A stretch of DNA of 12,209 bases from Candidatus Omnitrophota bacterium (lineage in GTDB: Bacteria > Omnitrophota > Gorgyraeia > Gygaellales > Profunditerraquicolaceae): the NCBI GenBank assembly GCA_028714595.1, contig JAQTMD010000030.1:1-12209 (forward strand). Reading direction: 5' to 3'. The first letter of the stretch is position 1. Each line of letters begins with the position of its first letter. The notes beneath the pieces are model-generated. The model worked only from the letters and a program-made list of their open reading frames with translations. It did not search any database and was not told where the DNA came from. The position numbers were made by a program, and so were the translations under genes. This document shows positions 1 to 6,493 of the stretch, piece after piece.

Positions 1-748
1 TGTAGTCGCTGGCAGGATCGCGGCCTTCGAAACCGGCCCTATCGACCAGGTGCAGCAGGATACTGGTCCGCTCCACGTGGCGCAGGAACCTGTCGCCCAG
101 CCCCTTGCCCTGCGATGAGCCTTCGATCAAACCCGGTATATCGGCGATGACAAAAGACCGGTCGTCGGAATTCACGACGCCCAGCGCCGGTGCTTTGGTA
201 GTGAACGGGTACGCCGCGACTTTGGGCGTTGCATTGGAGATCGCGGCGATCAGCGTCGACTTGCCGGCGTTGGGAAATCCCACGACTCCGACATCGGCGA
301 TAAGCTTGAGATCCAGTATGAGCGTACGCTGTTCGCCCGGATCGCCTGCGGTTACGGTACGGCCCTTGCGGTTGCCGTGGCCGCCTTGTCCGCCTTTGGC
401 TACCACGATCTCCTGAGCATCATGATCGAGGTCGATCAAGACGCAATCGGTAGCAGCGTCCTTGATGACCGTGCCGCAGGGTACGCGCACGATTACGGCC
501 TCGGCGTCCCTTCCGCGCTTGTTCTTGCCGGAACCGTGCCCGCCGTGCTTTCCAATAAAATGCCGGTTATACTGGAAATCCAACAGCGTCCGGAGGTTAC
601 GGTCAGCGCGCACGATGATGTCAGCGCCCCTGCCGCCGTCGCCGCCGTCCGGTATGCCGTAGCGCGTGTACTTGTCCCGGTAAAAACACTGGCAGCCTTT
701 GCCGCCGGGACCTGCCTGAACCTTGATCGTCGCCTGGTCTATGAACAC
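1..748 (-). CDS. obgE: GTPase Obg (CgtA), 5' part only; gene runs off the window
   Basis: Obg is a GTPase that binds the large ribosomal subunit and acts in its late assembly. I translated 249 codons by hand from a GTG start; the 3' part lies beyond base 1. The N-terminal glycine-rich Obg fold is clear (PDGGDGGRG near residues 33-40, GKHGGHGSG near 67-74, AKGGQGGHGN near 117-126). It is followed by the G1 P-loop GFPNAGKST (157-165), the switch region with PFTT (181-184) and G3 DIPGLIEG (203-210). The stretch after GGQGGHGN is about eight residues shorter than in proteobacterial or Firmicutes Obg, as I recall those sequences. The start lies 2 bases after the rplU stop with no clear Shine-Dalgarno site, so translational coupling to rplU is likely. 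GTG at 748 is chosen because the product then begins FIDQATIKV, matching the family start. Identity is secure; the exact start is slightly less so. Confidence 0.96.
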   Translation of the reverse strand, partial: MFIDQATIKVQAGPGGKGCQCFYRDKYTRYGIPDGGDGGRGADIIVRADRNLRTLLDFQYNRHFIGKHGGHGSGKNKRGRDAEAVIVRVPCGTVIKDAATDCVLIDLDHDAQEIVVAKGGQGGHGNRKGRTVTAGDPGEQRTLILDLKLIADVGVVGFPNAGKSTLIAAISNATPKVAAYPFTTKAPALGVVNSDDRSFVIADIPGLIEGSSQGKGLGDRFLRHVERTSILLHLVDRAGFEGRDPASDY

Positions 749-750
749 GA

Positions 751-1062
751 CTATTGCTTTATCTTTTTTATCTGGACCCGCGAAAGCTGCTGGCGGTGGC
801 CTTTCTTAGTGTGCGATGACTTTCTGCGGCGGTATTTGAACGAGATGAGTTTCGGCCCTTTGACCGCAGCGGTCACCTGGGCCAGGACGCTGGCTCCCTT
901 GACATAGGGGTCGCCGATACTGACCTTCTCCTCATCGACCACCAGAAGCACCCGGTCGAACGTGATGTCCTTTCCGGGCTCAACTTCCTGCTTCTCTACC
1001 AGGATCACGTCATCGGCGGTGACTTTGTGCTGTTTTCCTCCAACTTCAATCACTGCATACAT
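751..1062 (-). CDS. rplU: 50S ribosomal protein L21
   Basis: L21 is a component of the large ribosomal subunit that binds 23S rRNA. The 103-residue product has the usual family length. It starts with the diagnostic MYAVIEVGGKQHKV, and its C-terminal third holds the basic RNA-binding signature around KYRRRKSSHTKKGHRQ (residues 77-92). The start is fixed by a near-perfect Shine-Dalgarno sequence, AAGGAGG, 7 bases upstream of the ATG. The gene has its own predicted promoter and a structured 5' leader (see those entries), and it ends 2 bases before obgE. In most bacteria rpmA (L27) lies between these two genes; it is not present here. Confidence 0.98.
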   Translation of the reverse strand: MYAVIEVGGKQHKVTADDVILVEKQEVEPGKDITFDRVLLVVDEEKVSIGDPYVKGASVLAQVTAAVKGPKLISFKYRRRKSSHTKKGHRQQLSRVQIKKIKQ

Positions 1063-1069
1063 TTTTGAA

Positions 1070-1143
1070 CCTCCTTAATGAGCAGATGGGTTACGTCTCG
1101 TCTGCGAATTAATCCCGTGGTTTGCCTATGCAAACCACCGGGA
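1070..1143 (-). promoter_or_regulatory. Structured 5' leader of rplU: two contiguous stem-loops ending at the Shine-Dalgarno site
   Basis: Read on the minus strand, bases 1143 to 1113 form a 13-bp stem with one bulged base (1139) and a 4-base loop. The core GGTTTGC pairs with GCAAACC. Directly after it, bases 1112 to 1075 can form a second hairpin: TTAAT and ATTAA pair outside, a 2x2 internal loop follows, then GCAGA pairs with TCTGC, closed by a 14-base loop. The last base of the second stem is the first base of AGGAGG (1075-1070). Neither stem is followed by a T run, so these are not intrinsic terminators. The position suggests translational control, for example by L21 itself as in known r-protein leaders; that function is inferred. 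The pairing was worked out by eye, without energy calculations. Confidence 0.55.
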
Positions 1144-1166
1144 TGAAAAAGACAGTCAGAGTTATT

Positions 1167-1194
1167 ATTATACCTTAAAAAACCGCAAAATCAA
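1167..1194 (-). promoter_or_regulatory. Predicted sigma-70-type promoter for rplU-obgE
   Basis: On the minus strand a consensus -10 box TATAAT (1172-1167) is preceded, at a 16-base spacing, by TTGATT (1194-1189), which matches TTGACA at four of six positions. Transcription would begin near base 1160, giving a leader of about 98 bases before the rplU ATG. It sits in the gap after rng, so rplU and obgE could be expressed independently of the upstream DUF2344-rng unit as well as by read-through. Confidence 0.6.
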
Positions 1195-1307
1195 GGCGAA
1201 ATTACGGTTTTTGCAGGAGTGGTATGTTGTGCGCTGGATTCTGCGCGCACCGTTGGTGGTGTGCTCGAACCCACCACTAACCTGAATCAGAGGGGGAGAT
1301 GCGCCGG
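1195..1307 (-). other. Gap between rng and the rplU promoter; small inverted repeats only
   Basis: No coding sequence is recognisable. Two short hairpins are visible: GTGCGC/GCGCAC (1229-1234 with 1245-1250, 10-base loop) and a GGTGG/CCACC type stem (about 1254-1259 with 1271-1276). Neither has a T run. An AT-rich 8-bp inverted repeat (1178-1185 with 1205-1212, 19-base loop) is followed on the minus strand by six Ts. It could act as a weak terminator for rng, but it contains only three G-C pairs and its loop overlaps the rplU -35 box. I do not call a terminator here. Confidence 0.4.
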
Positions 1308-2768
1308 CTATGCGATGGCGATGTCTTCGATCTTGAACGAGGAATTCGAAACAAGGTCGACTCGTACGTGGTACGTCCGCTCTACATTCTTAAGGCTCTG
1401 GCGGTCGCGGGTGATCTCTGCAGCCACGTCAGGGTGGACCGTAAGGTTTACCTGCCGCAGCCGCTTACCGGCGCAGAACTTGCGTAATTCCTTTATGGCC
1501 TGGATTGACATGGTAGTGGGGGATTTGACCTTTCCCCTGCCGCCGCAGTACGGGCAATCCTGATAGGACAGGGTTGCCACGGTATTATGGATGCGCTCGC
1601 GGGTCATTTCCACGACGCCGAATTTGGAGATCCCGAGGATATCGTATTTTGCCTTGTCCTGTTTGAGGGCGTCCTTGAGCACGCGCAGGACTTCCCGGCG
1701 ATGGAACTCACGCTCCATGTCGATGAAATCTATGACGATGATCCCGCCGAGGTCGCGTAACCGCAGCTGATGCGCAGCCTCGATCGCCGCCTCACAGTTC
1801 ACCTTGAAGGCCGCTTCCTCCTGCCTGACCTTCTCTTTGAACCCGCCGGAGTTGACGTCGATGACGACCAGTCCCTCGGTCGGCTCGATCACCAGGTACG
1901 CCTTTGATTTCATGAACACCTTCTTCTCAAAGACCTTGGCGACCTGCCGCTCCACGTCGTGTTCGCTGAACAAATCGGGCCCCCGGTAGAACTCGACCTT
2001 TTTGCGCAAGGGACCCATGAAGGCATGGATGAACTTCAGGATGCGGTAAAATTCCGGTTTGGAATCAACGACAAGTTTGGCGACATCCTCGGTAAACGAA
2101 TCGCGGATGACCCGCAGGGTCAAGTCGTACTCTTCATAGACCACCGACGGGGTCTTCTGACGGCCGACGGTCTTCTCCATGCGCCGCCACAGCTTGACCA
2201 GGAAGTTGGCATCGCGCACAAGCTCCTGTTTCGTCTTGCCGGTCGCGGCGGTGCGTACGATGAACCCCAGGTCTTTCGGCAGCGCCAGTTCTCCCATTGC
2301 CACGCGCAGGCGCTTCCGTTCCTCGTCGCTCTCGATGCGCCGCGAGACGCCGATACCGGGGTCAAGCGGCATCAGGACCAGGTACCTTCCCGCAATCCCG
2401 ATGTGGCAGGAGAGCCGCGGGCCTTTTGTCCCGAAGGATTCCTTGACCACCTGAACAAGGACTTCCTGCCCCTTCTTGACTTCCTTGGGCGCCTGTTTTC
2501 TGCCGTGAGCATCGTCCGGCCCCTTCTCTACCGATTCATAGGCCGACTCGATCTCGGAGAGATACAAGAAACCCTTTTTGGGCAGGCCGATATCGACAAA
2601 AGCGCCGTTGATGGACGGGATGACCGCCTCGATCCTTCCCTTGTAGATGTTTCCGACGATGGTCTTGTCCTGGGGCCGCTCGATATAAAACTCGTCCAGA
2701 ACCTTGTGCGCGAGTACCACGACCCGTTTCTCCTGCGATTCGACATTAATCAAAATCTCTTTTGCCAT
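1308..2768 (-). CDS. rng: Ribonuclease G / RNase E family endoribonuclease
   Basis: This is a cytoplasmic Mg-dependent endonuclease for single-stranded RNA, involved in rRNA 5'-end processing and mRNA decay. At 486 residues it matches RNase G (about 489 in E. coli) and lacks the long RNase E C-terminal scaffold. An S1-type RNA-binding domain occupies about residues 35-125. The catalytic core contains VVIDVNSGG with D304 and IIVIDFIDME with D347, equivalent to the two metal-binding aspartates of the family. The Zn-link motif CPYCGGRGKV (C405, C408) is present. The start has a good Shine-Dalgarno sequence (AAAGGAAG). The gene follows the DUF2344 gene by 9 bases, a neighbourhood widely seen in bacteria (radical SAM, DUF2344, rng, rplU). 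I see no truncation. Confidence 0.96.
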   Translation of the reverse strand: MAKEILINVESQEKRVVVLAHKVLDEFYIERPQDKTIVGNIYKGRIEAVIPSINGAFVDIGLPKKGFLYLSEIESAYESVEKGPDDAHGRKQAPKEVKKGQEVLVQVVKESFGTKGPRLSCHIGIAGRYLVLMPLDPGIGVSRRIESDEERKRLRVAMGELALPKDLGFIVRTAATGKTKQELVRDANFLVKLWRRMEKTVGRQKTPSVVYEEYDLTLRVIRDSFTEDVAKLVVDSKPEFYRILKFIHAFMGPLRKKVEFYRGPDLFSEHDVERQVAKVFEKKVFMKSKAYLVIEPTEGLVVIDVNSGGFKEKVRQEEAAFKVNCEAAIEAAHQLRLRDLGGIIVIDFIDMEREFHRREVLRVLKDALKQDKAKYDILGISKFGVVEMTRERIHNTVATLSYQDCPYCGGRGKVKSPTTMSIQAIKELRKFCAGKRLRQVNLTVHPDVAAEITRDRQSLKNVERTYHVRVDLVSNSSFKIEDIAIA

Positions 2769-2777
2769 GCTTCCTTT

Positions 2778-3086
2778 CTAGCGAACGTGCGCCTGCGTCA
2801 CCCTGATACCCTCGGGCAATTGTTCGTTGAGTGCCCGGAGGAATTCCATGGGCGCAAGCGGTTCGCGTAATTCCACGCGCGCGGTCTCGGCAGGCGACTC
2901 CATGCCGACTTTTAATGCCCGGACGATGCTCAACTTAGGGTGGGGGTTAAAACCCTGACTTATTTTAACGGGGATCGCCGCGCGACGCAGGGCGCGCATG
3001 AACAGCCGCATCAGGTCCAGATGCGAGATCATGCGAAGCCTTCCGCGTTTGAAAAAAATAAACTCTATCTCTTGTTTTATGTTCAT
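2778..3086 (-). CDS. DUF2344 / radical-SAM-linked (TIGR03936-like) protein, half length
   Basis: The 102-residue product carries the family N-terminal signature: RGRLRMISHLDLMRLFMRALRR (residues 14-35, cited in pieces as RMISHLDL and RALRR), then SQGFNPHPKLS (about 43-53), VGMESPAE and an LNEQLPEGI segment near 87-95. The family typically has about 200 residues, as I recall, so only the N-terminal half is present. The biochemical role is not established; members usually accompany or are fused to a radical SAM protein (TIGR03960), which is not next to it here. It is the first gene of the rng unit. GAGG lies directly against the ATG, a spacing too short for a normal ribosome binding site, and there is no better in-frame start. 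It could be a natural short version or a remnant. Confidence 0.85.
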   Translation of the reverse strand: MNIKQEIEFIFFKRGRLRMISHLDLMRLFMRALRRAAIPVKISQGFNPHPKLSIVRALKVGMESPAETARVELREPLAPMEFLRALNEQLPEGIRVTQAHVR

Positions 3087-3089
3087 CCT

Positions 3090-3113
3090 CTAAAACGCTA
3101 AAACCCTAAAATC
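3090..3113 (-). repeat. Three tandem 8-bp repeats in the 5' leader of the DUF2344-rng unit
   Basis: On the plus strand CTAAAACG, CTAAAACC and CTAAAATC follow each other without a gap (minus strand: NNTTTTAG three times). They fill the stretch from the predicted transcription start (about base 3112) to 3 bases before the ATG. This could be an operator or an A/U-rich leader element, or chance in an AT-rich leader. Confidence 0.6.
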
Positions 3114-3118
3114 GTTAT

Positions 3119-3147
3119 ATTATAGCAAGCAGAACGGGAAAATCCAA
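3119..3147 (-). promoter_or_regulatory. Predicted sigma-70-type promoter for the DUF2344-rng unit
   Basis: The minus strand reads TTGGAT (3147-3142), a 17-base spacer, then a perfect TATAAT (3124-3119). Spacing is optimal, and the -35 matches TTGACA at four of six positions. The start would be near 3112, about 26 bases before the ATG. It lies just downstream of the pilQ terminator, which marks the boundary between the pilus operon and the RNA/ribosome unit. Confidence 0.72.
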
Positions 3148-3165
3148 GGTTTTTTTAGGCAGGAT

Positions 3166-3204
3166 AAAAAAACGGGCCGCGTCGCTGCCGACCCGCGGCC
3201 CGTC
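3166..3204 (-). terminator. Rho-independent terminator of the pilus operon
   Basis: A perfect 10-bp inverted repeat, ACGGGCCGCG (3172-3181) and CGCGGCCCGT (3194-3203), encloses a 12-base loop. On the minus strand the stem is followed by a run of seven Ts (3172-3166). It begins about 27 bases after the pilQ stop. On the plus strand there is no T run after the stem, so it serves the minus strand only. Confidence 0.93.
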
Positions 3205-3230
3205 AAAAGGATACCTGCTCAAGCAAACGG

Positions 3231-4952
3231 CTATTTCGCCGCAGGCTGCACCGGCTGGCCTTTCTTTTTCTTTTCAATCGCCTCCGGTTTGTCATCGATG
3301 GTGTTCAGCCGCTTTTCGAGCCTTGAGATTGCCTCCGACGAAAATTCATCGTCCGAGACGACATGGGCGGTGATGAAGATCAAAAGGTCTATCTTGCCGT
3401 TATCGACCGTCTCCCTCCTGAACAGCGCTCCGACGAGAGGAAGTTTGCTTAAGAACGGAACACCGATCGTGCCCTTGGTCTTGGTGTCTTTCAGCAGTCC
3501 GCCGATAACCACGGTCTCGCCGTCCTTCATCATGATCTGCGTCTGGACCTCGCGTGCGTCGATAACGGGGTAGTCGGTCTCCGTGGACGTCGGGGCTCCC
3601 GTGGCAGGGGTCGTGGTGATGGTCGCGGTGACGTTGGTCGTGGAACTGGTGATGCTCGGATGGATGATCATGTTGATGTAACCGTCGTCGCTTACCTGCG
3701 GCACCACGTGAAGCCTGATGCCGATCTCCTGGTAGTAATCGTAATTCTGGATGACGGTCGTCGAGTTGCCCTCGTTCGACAAATCGGTCTTTAAGATCGG
3801 CGTATAGTAACCCACGAACATGGCGGCTTCCTGGTTGTCCAGGGTCATGACGCGAGGTGCGGAAAGCGTATTGGCATGGACGTCTTCTTCAAGCGCATGC
3901 ATGACGACCTCGAACTGGGCGCCCGAGAGCTTCTCAAAGACCAGGTTCAAACCGGCATTGAACGGCTGATAGGGGTCGATCGACGTTGCCTTGGGGTTAA
4001 AGTTGGACGGCGAAAGGGAATCGACCGTACCCAGCACGTTGCCGCCGAGGGTGGTCGAATTCACCTTGACGCCGGTGACGGTGGTGCTTGAGCCGCCGCT
4101 GGTGCCGGTGCCGTAGTCGAACCCGATATCGCGCAGTTTGTCGATATTGACTTCCATTATCCTGGCTTCGATAAGGACCTGTTTGGGAGGCTTATCCACT
4201 TTCGGCAGGACATCGTTGACGATCCGGTCAAGGATGGAATCGGTGTCGGTGATCATCAGGGTCTTGGACTTGATCGAACGTTCCTGTTCGATCTTGGTGG
4301 TCGCATAGCCGCCCGCAGCCGTCCGCTCGACGGAGATCGGCTCGGTCTTGGTCACCTCGGCCTCACGCTCGAGCATCCGCGTCGATGCTTCCTCGCGGCC
4401 GATCTTGAACGTCCCGAACTTCCATCCTTTTTGTCCCCGCGAATACAGGACCGAAATCTTCCCGCGCGCAGAGAGCATGGGGATGATGATACGCTGCGCG
4501 TCGAGCGCGTCCAGGAATTTCAGGTTGACGATCTCGGTACGCAGCGGCTCTTCCGATTGAATCTTGGACATGTTCTCGACCTTGGTGACCAGGATGACGT
4601 TACCCTGTTTCTGGAACCCAAAATTGTTGCTCTTGAGGATCACGTCCAGCGCCCGGTCCCAGGGGACCTCGACCAGCTTTATGGTGACGGTACCCATGAC
4701 ATCGGGGGTCGGCACGATGTTGACGCCTGATTTCTGCGACAGGATCTTCAGGACGTTGCGTATGTCCGCGTCCTTAAAATCCAGCGTGACGTTATCGGAA
4801 ACGGTGACGACGTCCCGGGCAGACGCGGCAACGCGCTCACGCTCTGCCGGCTCGGGCGCCGCGGGCTCCTGCGCGGGAAGCGGCGAGGTAAAGATTAAAA
4901 AGACACAGCAAAAAAACGCCGAGAGCACTTTACGCAATGATTTCCTCATCAT
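3231..4952 (-). CDS. pilQ: Type IV pilus / type II-like secretin PilQ
   Basis: This outer-membrane secretin forms the multimeric pore through which the pilus or pseudopilus substrate passes. A signal peptide covers about residues 1-27 (PLPA before QEP). An STN/N0 domain spans about 55-123, and an N1-type NolW domain about 137-255. The secretin core (about 257-533) begins at QVLIEARIMEVN and ends with the hallmark VPFLSKLPLVGALFRR (499-513) and LLIFITAHVV (523-532). A charged tail rich in Lys follows. There is no AMIN domain before STN, unlike proteobacterial PilQ. A highly charged insertion of about 58 residues (171-228) splits the NolW domain. The ATG at 4952 overlaps the pilP stop (ATGATG with TGA inside). 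The next ATG, at 4949, sits 7 bases from AGGAGG and may be the true start. Confidence 0.95.
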   Translation of the reverse strand: MMRKSLRKVLSAFFCCVFLIFTSPLPAQEPAAPEPAERERVAASARDVVTVSDNVTLDFKDADIRNVLKILSQKSGVNIVPTPDVMGTVTIKLVEVPWDRALDVILKSNNFGFQKQGNVILVTKVENMSKIQSEEPLRTEIVNLKFLDALDAQRIIIPMLSARGKISVLYSRGQKGWKFGTFKIGREEASTRMLEREAEVTKTEPISVERTAAGGYATTKIEQERSIKSKTLMITDTDSILDRIVNDVLPKVDKPPKQVLIEARIMEVNIDKLRDIGFDYGTGTSGGSSTTVTGVKVNSTTLGGNVLGTVDSLSPSNFNPKATSIDPYQPFNAGLNLVFEKLSGAQFEVVMHALEEDVHANTLSAPRVMTLDNQEAAMFVGYYTPILKTDLSNEGNSTTVIQNYDYYQEIGIRLHVVPQVSDDGYINMIIHPSITSSTTNVTATITTTPATGAPTSTETDYPVIDAREVQTQIMMKDGETVVIGGLLKDTKTKGTIGVPFLSKLPLVGALFRRETVDNGKIDLLIFITAHVVSDDEFSSEAISRLEKRLNTIDDKPEAIEKKKKGQPVQPAAK

Positions 4953-5323
4953 AGACCCTCCTCTTCTAATATGATCTCTTTGGGCTGCCCCTCCCGTATC
5001 AAGATCACTTTCGACTCTTCGATCCGTAAGACCTGATAGTCCTCGATCAGATCGCCGATCTTGACTATCTCGTTATTGATGACCGCATATGAAAGCCCGC
5101 GTTTATCAAAGATGATGCCTTCTACTTTCAGCTCTTCTGCCGCCGACCCCTGCCGCTGCTCGCTCACCAGGATCTGGAGCCTGCCGTCCTCCGTAACCCA
5201 GGGGATAAAGGGATCGGGTTTCCCTTGCGAATCGTACCCGGGCGCATCCTGGGCAAAGGCCCCTGCCGGACACAAAAGCAGCACCGAGGCAAAGAACAAA
5301 AACAGGGACGATAGTCTCTTCAT
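4949..5323 (-). CDS. pilP: Type IV pilus assembly protein PilP
   Basis: PilP is a periplasmic or inner-membrane-anchored protein that bridges the PilN-PilO complex to the PilQ secretin. From the ATG at 5323 the 124-residue product begins MKRLSSLFLF and has a clear signal peptide with AFA before QDA (cleavage near residue 24). The PilP motif KPDPFIPW follows (35-42), then a small beta domain (about 63-118) with VEGIIFDKRGLSYAVIN, like the HR domain that contacts secretins. Cys18 lacks a small residue before it, so a lipobox is not supported, unlike proteobacterial PilP. A longer reading frame reaches 5410, but that extension overlaps pilO by about 85 bases and would bury the signal peptide, so I chose 5323. 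The start lies 2 bases after the pilO stop. Confidence 0.9.
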   Translation of the reverse strand: MKRLSSLFLFFASVLLLCPAGAFAQDAPGYDSQGKPDPFIPWVTEDGRLQILVSEQRQGSAAEELKVEGIIFDKRGLSYAVINNEIVKIGDLIEDYQVLRIEESKVILIREGQPKEIILEEEGL

Positions 5324-5325
5324 AC

Positions 5326-5913
5326 TTACTCTTTTATGAACGTTCGTATGCTCAGGCTTACGCGTTCCTTCTGGAACTCGCCTGAACGTGAGATCTTGAA
5401 ATCTTCGCATGAGAGAGGTTCGGGCGCGTTCTCCAGGGCATCGATGAAAGCCCCGAGGTTATGAAAACCGCAGACAAGGTCAAGCTTGACCCGTACGGGC
5501 GTCAGGGTCGCCGGCGCAGCGGCAGCAGGACCCTTTCGACCGGTCTGTTTTGCGACAGCAGGCTTCCCTTCCTTCGAATGCACGATCTGCACCAGCTTGA
5601 CGTTGTTGACCTTGGCCAAGGTGGTTATCTCCTGCAGTAAAAGCGGCAGTTCGGCCTGTCCCAGGATATTCTTGGGTTTGATGCTCTCTTTCCCTTTTTC
5701 CTGTTTTTTGAACGCTACCTCTCTTGCCCTGTTCTGGATGTCGGAGATCGTGCGTTTGAGCTCCGCGATCTTAGCCAGGGAATAGCCGGCGGATTTGAAC
5801 TGCATCTGCATGACAAAGGCGACGTCAAGGACCACGACGACCCCGATGCCGACGCCGAGCATCATCAGTTTCTGCTTGTCCAGCTGCTTTACCTTTGCGA
5901 ACAATTCTTCCAT
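5326..5913 (-). CDS. pilO: Type IV pilus assembly protein PilO
   Basis: PilO forms the inner-membrane alignment complex with PilN and links to PilP. The 195-residue product shows the family layout: a short cytoplasmic start, one membrane segment (about 17-35), a charged coiled-coil stretch (about 45-75), and a periplasmic ferredoxin-like domain ending with the strand VSLSIRTFI. The periplasmic part contains a Lys/Ala/Pro-rich linker (about 113-140, including GPAAAAPATLTP) inserted between its first helix-strand unit and the VRVKLDLVCGF strand. No Shine-Dalgarno sequence is visible before the ATG, which follows the pilN stop by 4 bases, so coupled translation is likely. Assignment rests on context and layout as much as on sequence. 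Confidence 0.88.
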   Translation of the reverse strand: MEELFAKVKQLDKQKLMMLGVGIGVVVVLDVAFVMQMQFKSAGYSLAKIAELKRTISDIQNRAREVAFKKQEKGKESIKPKNILGQAELPLLLQEITTLAKVNNVKLVQIVHSKEGKPAVAKQTGRKGPAAAAPATLTPVRVKLDLVCGFHNLGAFIDALENAPEPLSCEDFKISRSGEFQKERVSLSIRTFIKE

Positions 5914-5917
5914 AGCG

Positions 5918-6490
5918 TTATTTTGCCGTCTTGGCGGTGACGGTGATACTGTAATCCTGCACGTTGAACTGCCCCAGGGTCCTGGAATTCAGCGGTCCCA
6001 GCTCTATCGTCCTGAACTCCTTCATGAACTCCTTGTCGTTGCGCAGAGCCGACATAAACCGGTTGATCAGGTCTATCTCGTTGCCTGCGAGCGATACCGA
6101 TACGACCGAACCCTTAATGGCAAGCTCCCTGCGCGCCATGCTCATCTCGTTGCACCAGACACCCGGAGGCAGCTGCAGGCTTACGGTATTGAGCTTCTTT
6201 GACCACAGGATGCGGCTATCCATAAAATCAGCGAGAAGCTTTTTGTCGGGATCGGCATCCAGCGCCTTTGCCTGCTCTACTTCCTTGCGCTGCGGTTCAA
6301 GGTTCTGCAGCCGTTTATTCAGGGCGCGTACCTGCATGCCGCGTGAAAGCTGTACCGCCCCCAGGACGAGGTGTACGACGAACAAGACGGCGATAAGCGC
6401 CGGCACGGCAAAAAAGACATAGTCAAGGCTCGGCCCGGTCTTCACCGTCTTTATTTTCAGGTCTTCCGGTATAAGGTTTATCTCAAGCAT
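5918..6490 (-). CDS. pilN: Type IV pilus assembly protein PilN
   Basis: PilN is a bitopic inner-membrane protein whose N-terminal tail docks into cytoplasmic PilM. The conserved docking motif is visible as INLIPEDLK (residues 4-12). A single membrane segment spans about 24-46, followed by a coiled coil (about 53-80) and a periplasmic domain (about 95-187) with the typical LPPGVW segment and ITVTAK ending. At 190 residues it has the usual family length. It lies 3 bases after pilM. Confidence 0.92.
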   Translation of the reverse strand: MLEINLIPEDLKIKTVKTGPSLDYVFFAVPALIAVLFVVHLVLGAVQLSRGMQVRALNKRLQNLEPQRKEVEQAKALDADPDKKLLADFMDSRILWSKKLNTVSLQLPPGVWCNEMSMARRELAIKGSVVSVSLAGNEIDLINRFMSALRNDKEFMKEFRTIELGPLNSRTLGQFNVQDYSITVTAKTAK

Positions 6491-6493
6491 CGT

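Noticed and set aside
1177..1212. Possible intrinsic terminator after rng
   Set aside because: The 8-bp stem has only three G-C pairs and a 19-base loop, and the rplU -35 box lies in the loop. Too weak to call.
1240..1300. tRNA- or tmRNA-like 3' end on the minus strand (GGGTTCGAGCACACCACCA)
   Set aside because: The TTCGA and CCA look suggestive, but the T-arm stem does not pair and no acceptor, D or anticodon arms can be built.
1959..2870. 303-residue open frame on the plus strand opposite rng
   Set aside because: Antisense to the catalytic core of RNase G, no family features; shadow frame.
5324..5410. N-terminal extension of pilP
   Set aside because: It overlaps the pilO gene and would place 29 residues before a clear signal peptide; the ATG at 5323 fits better.
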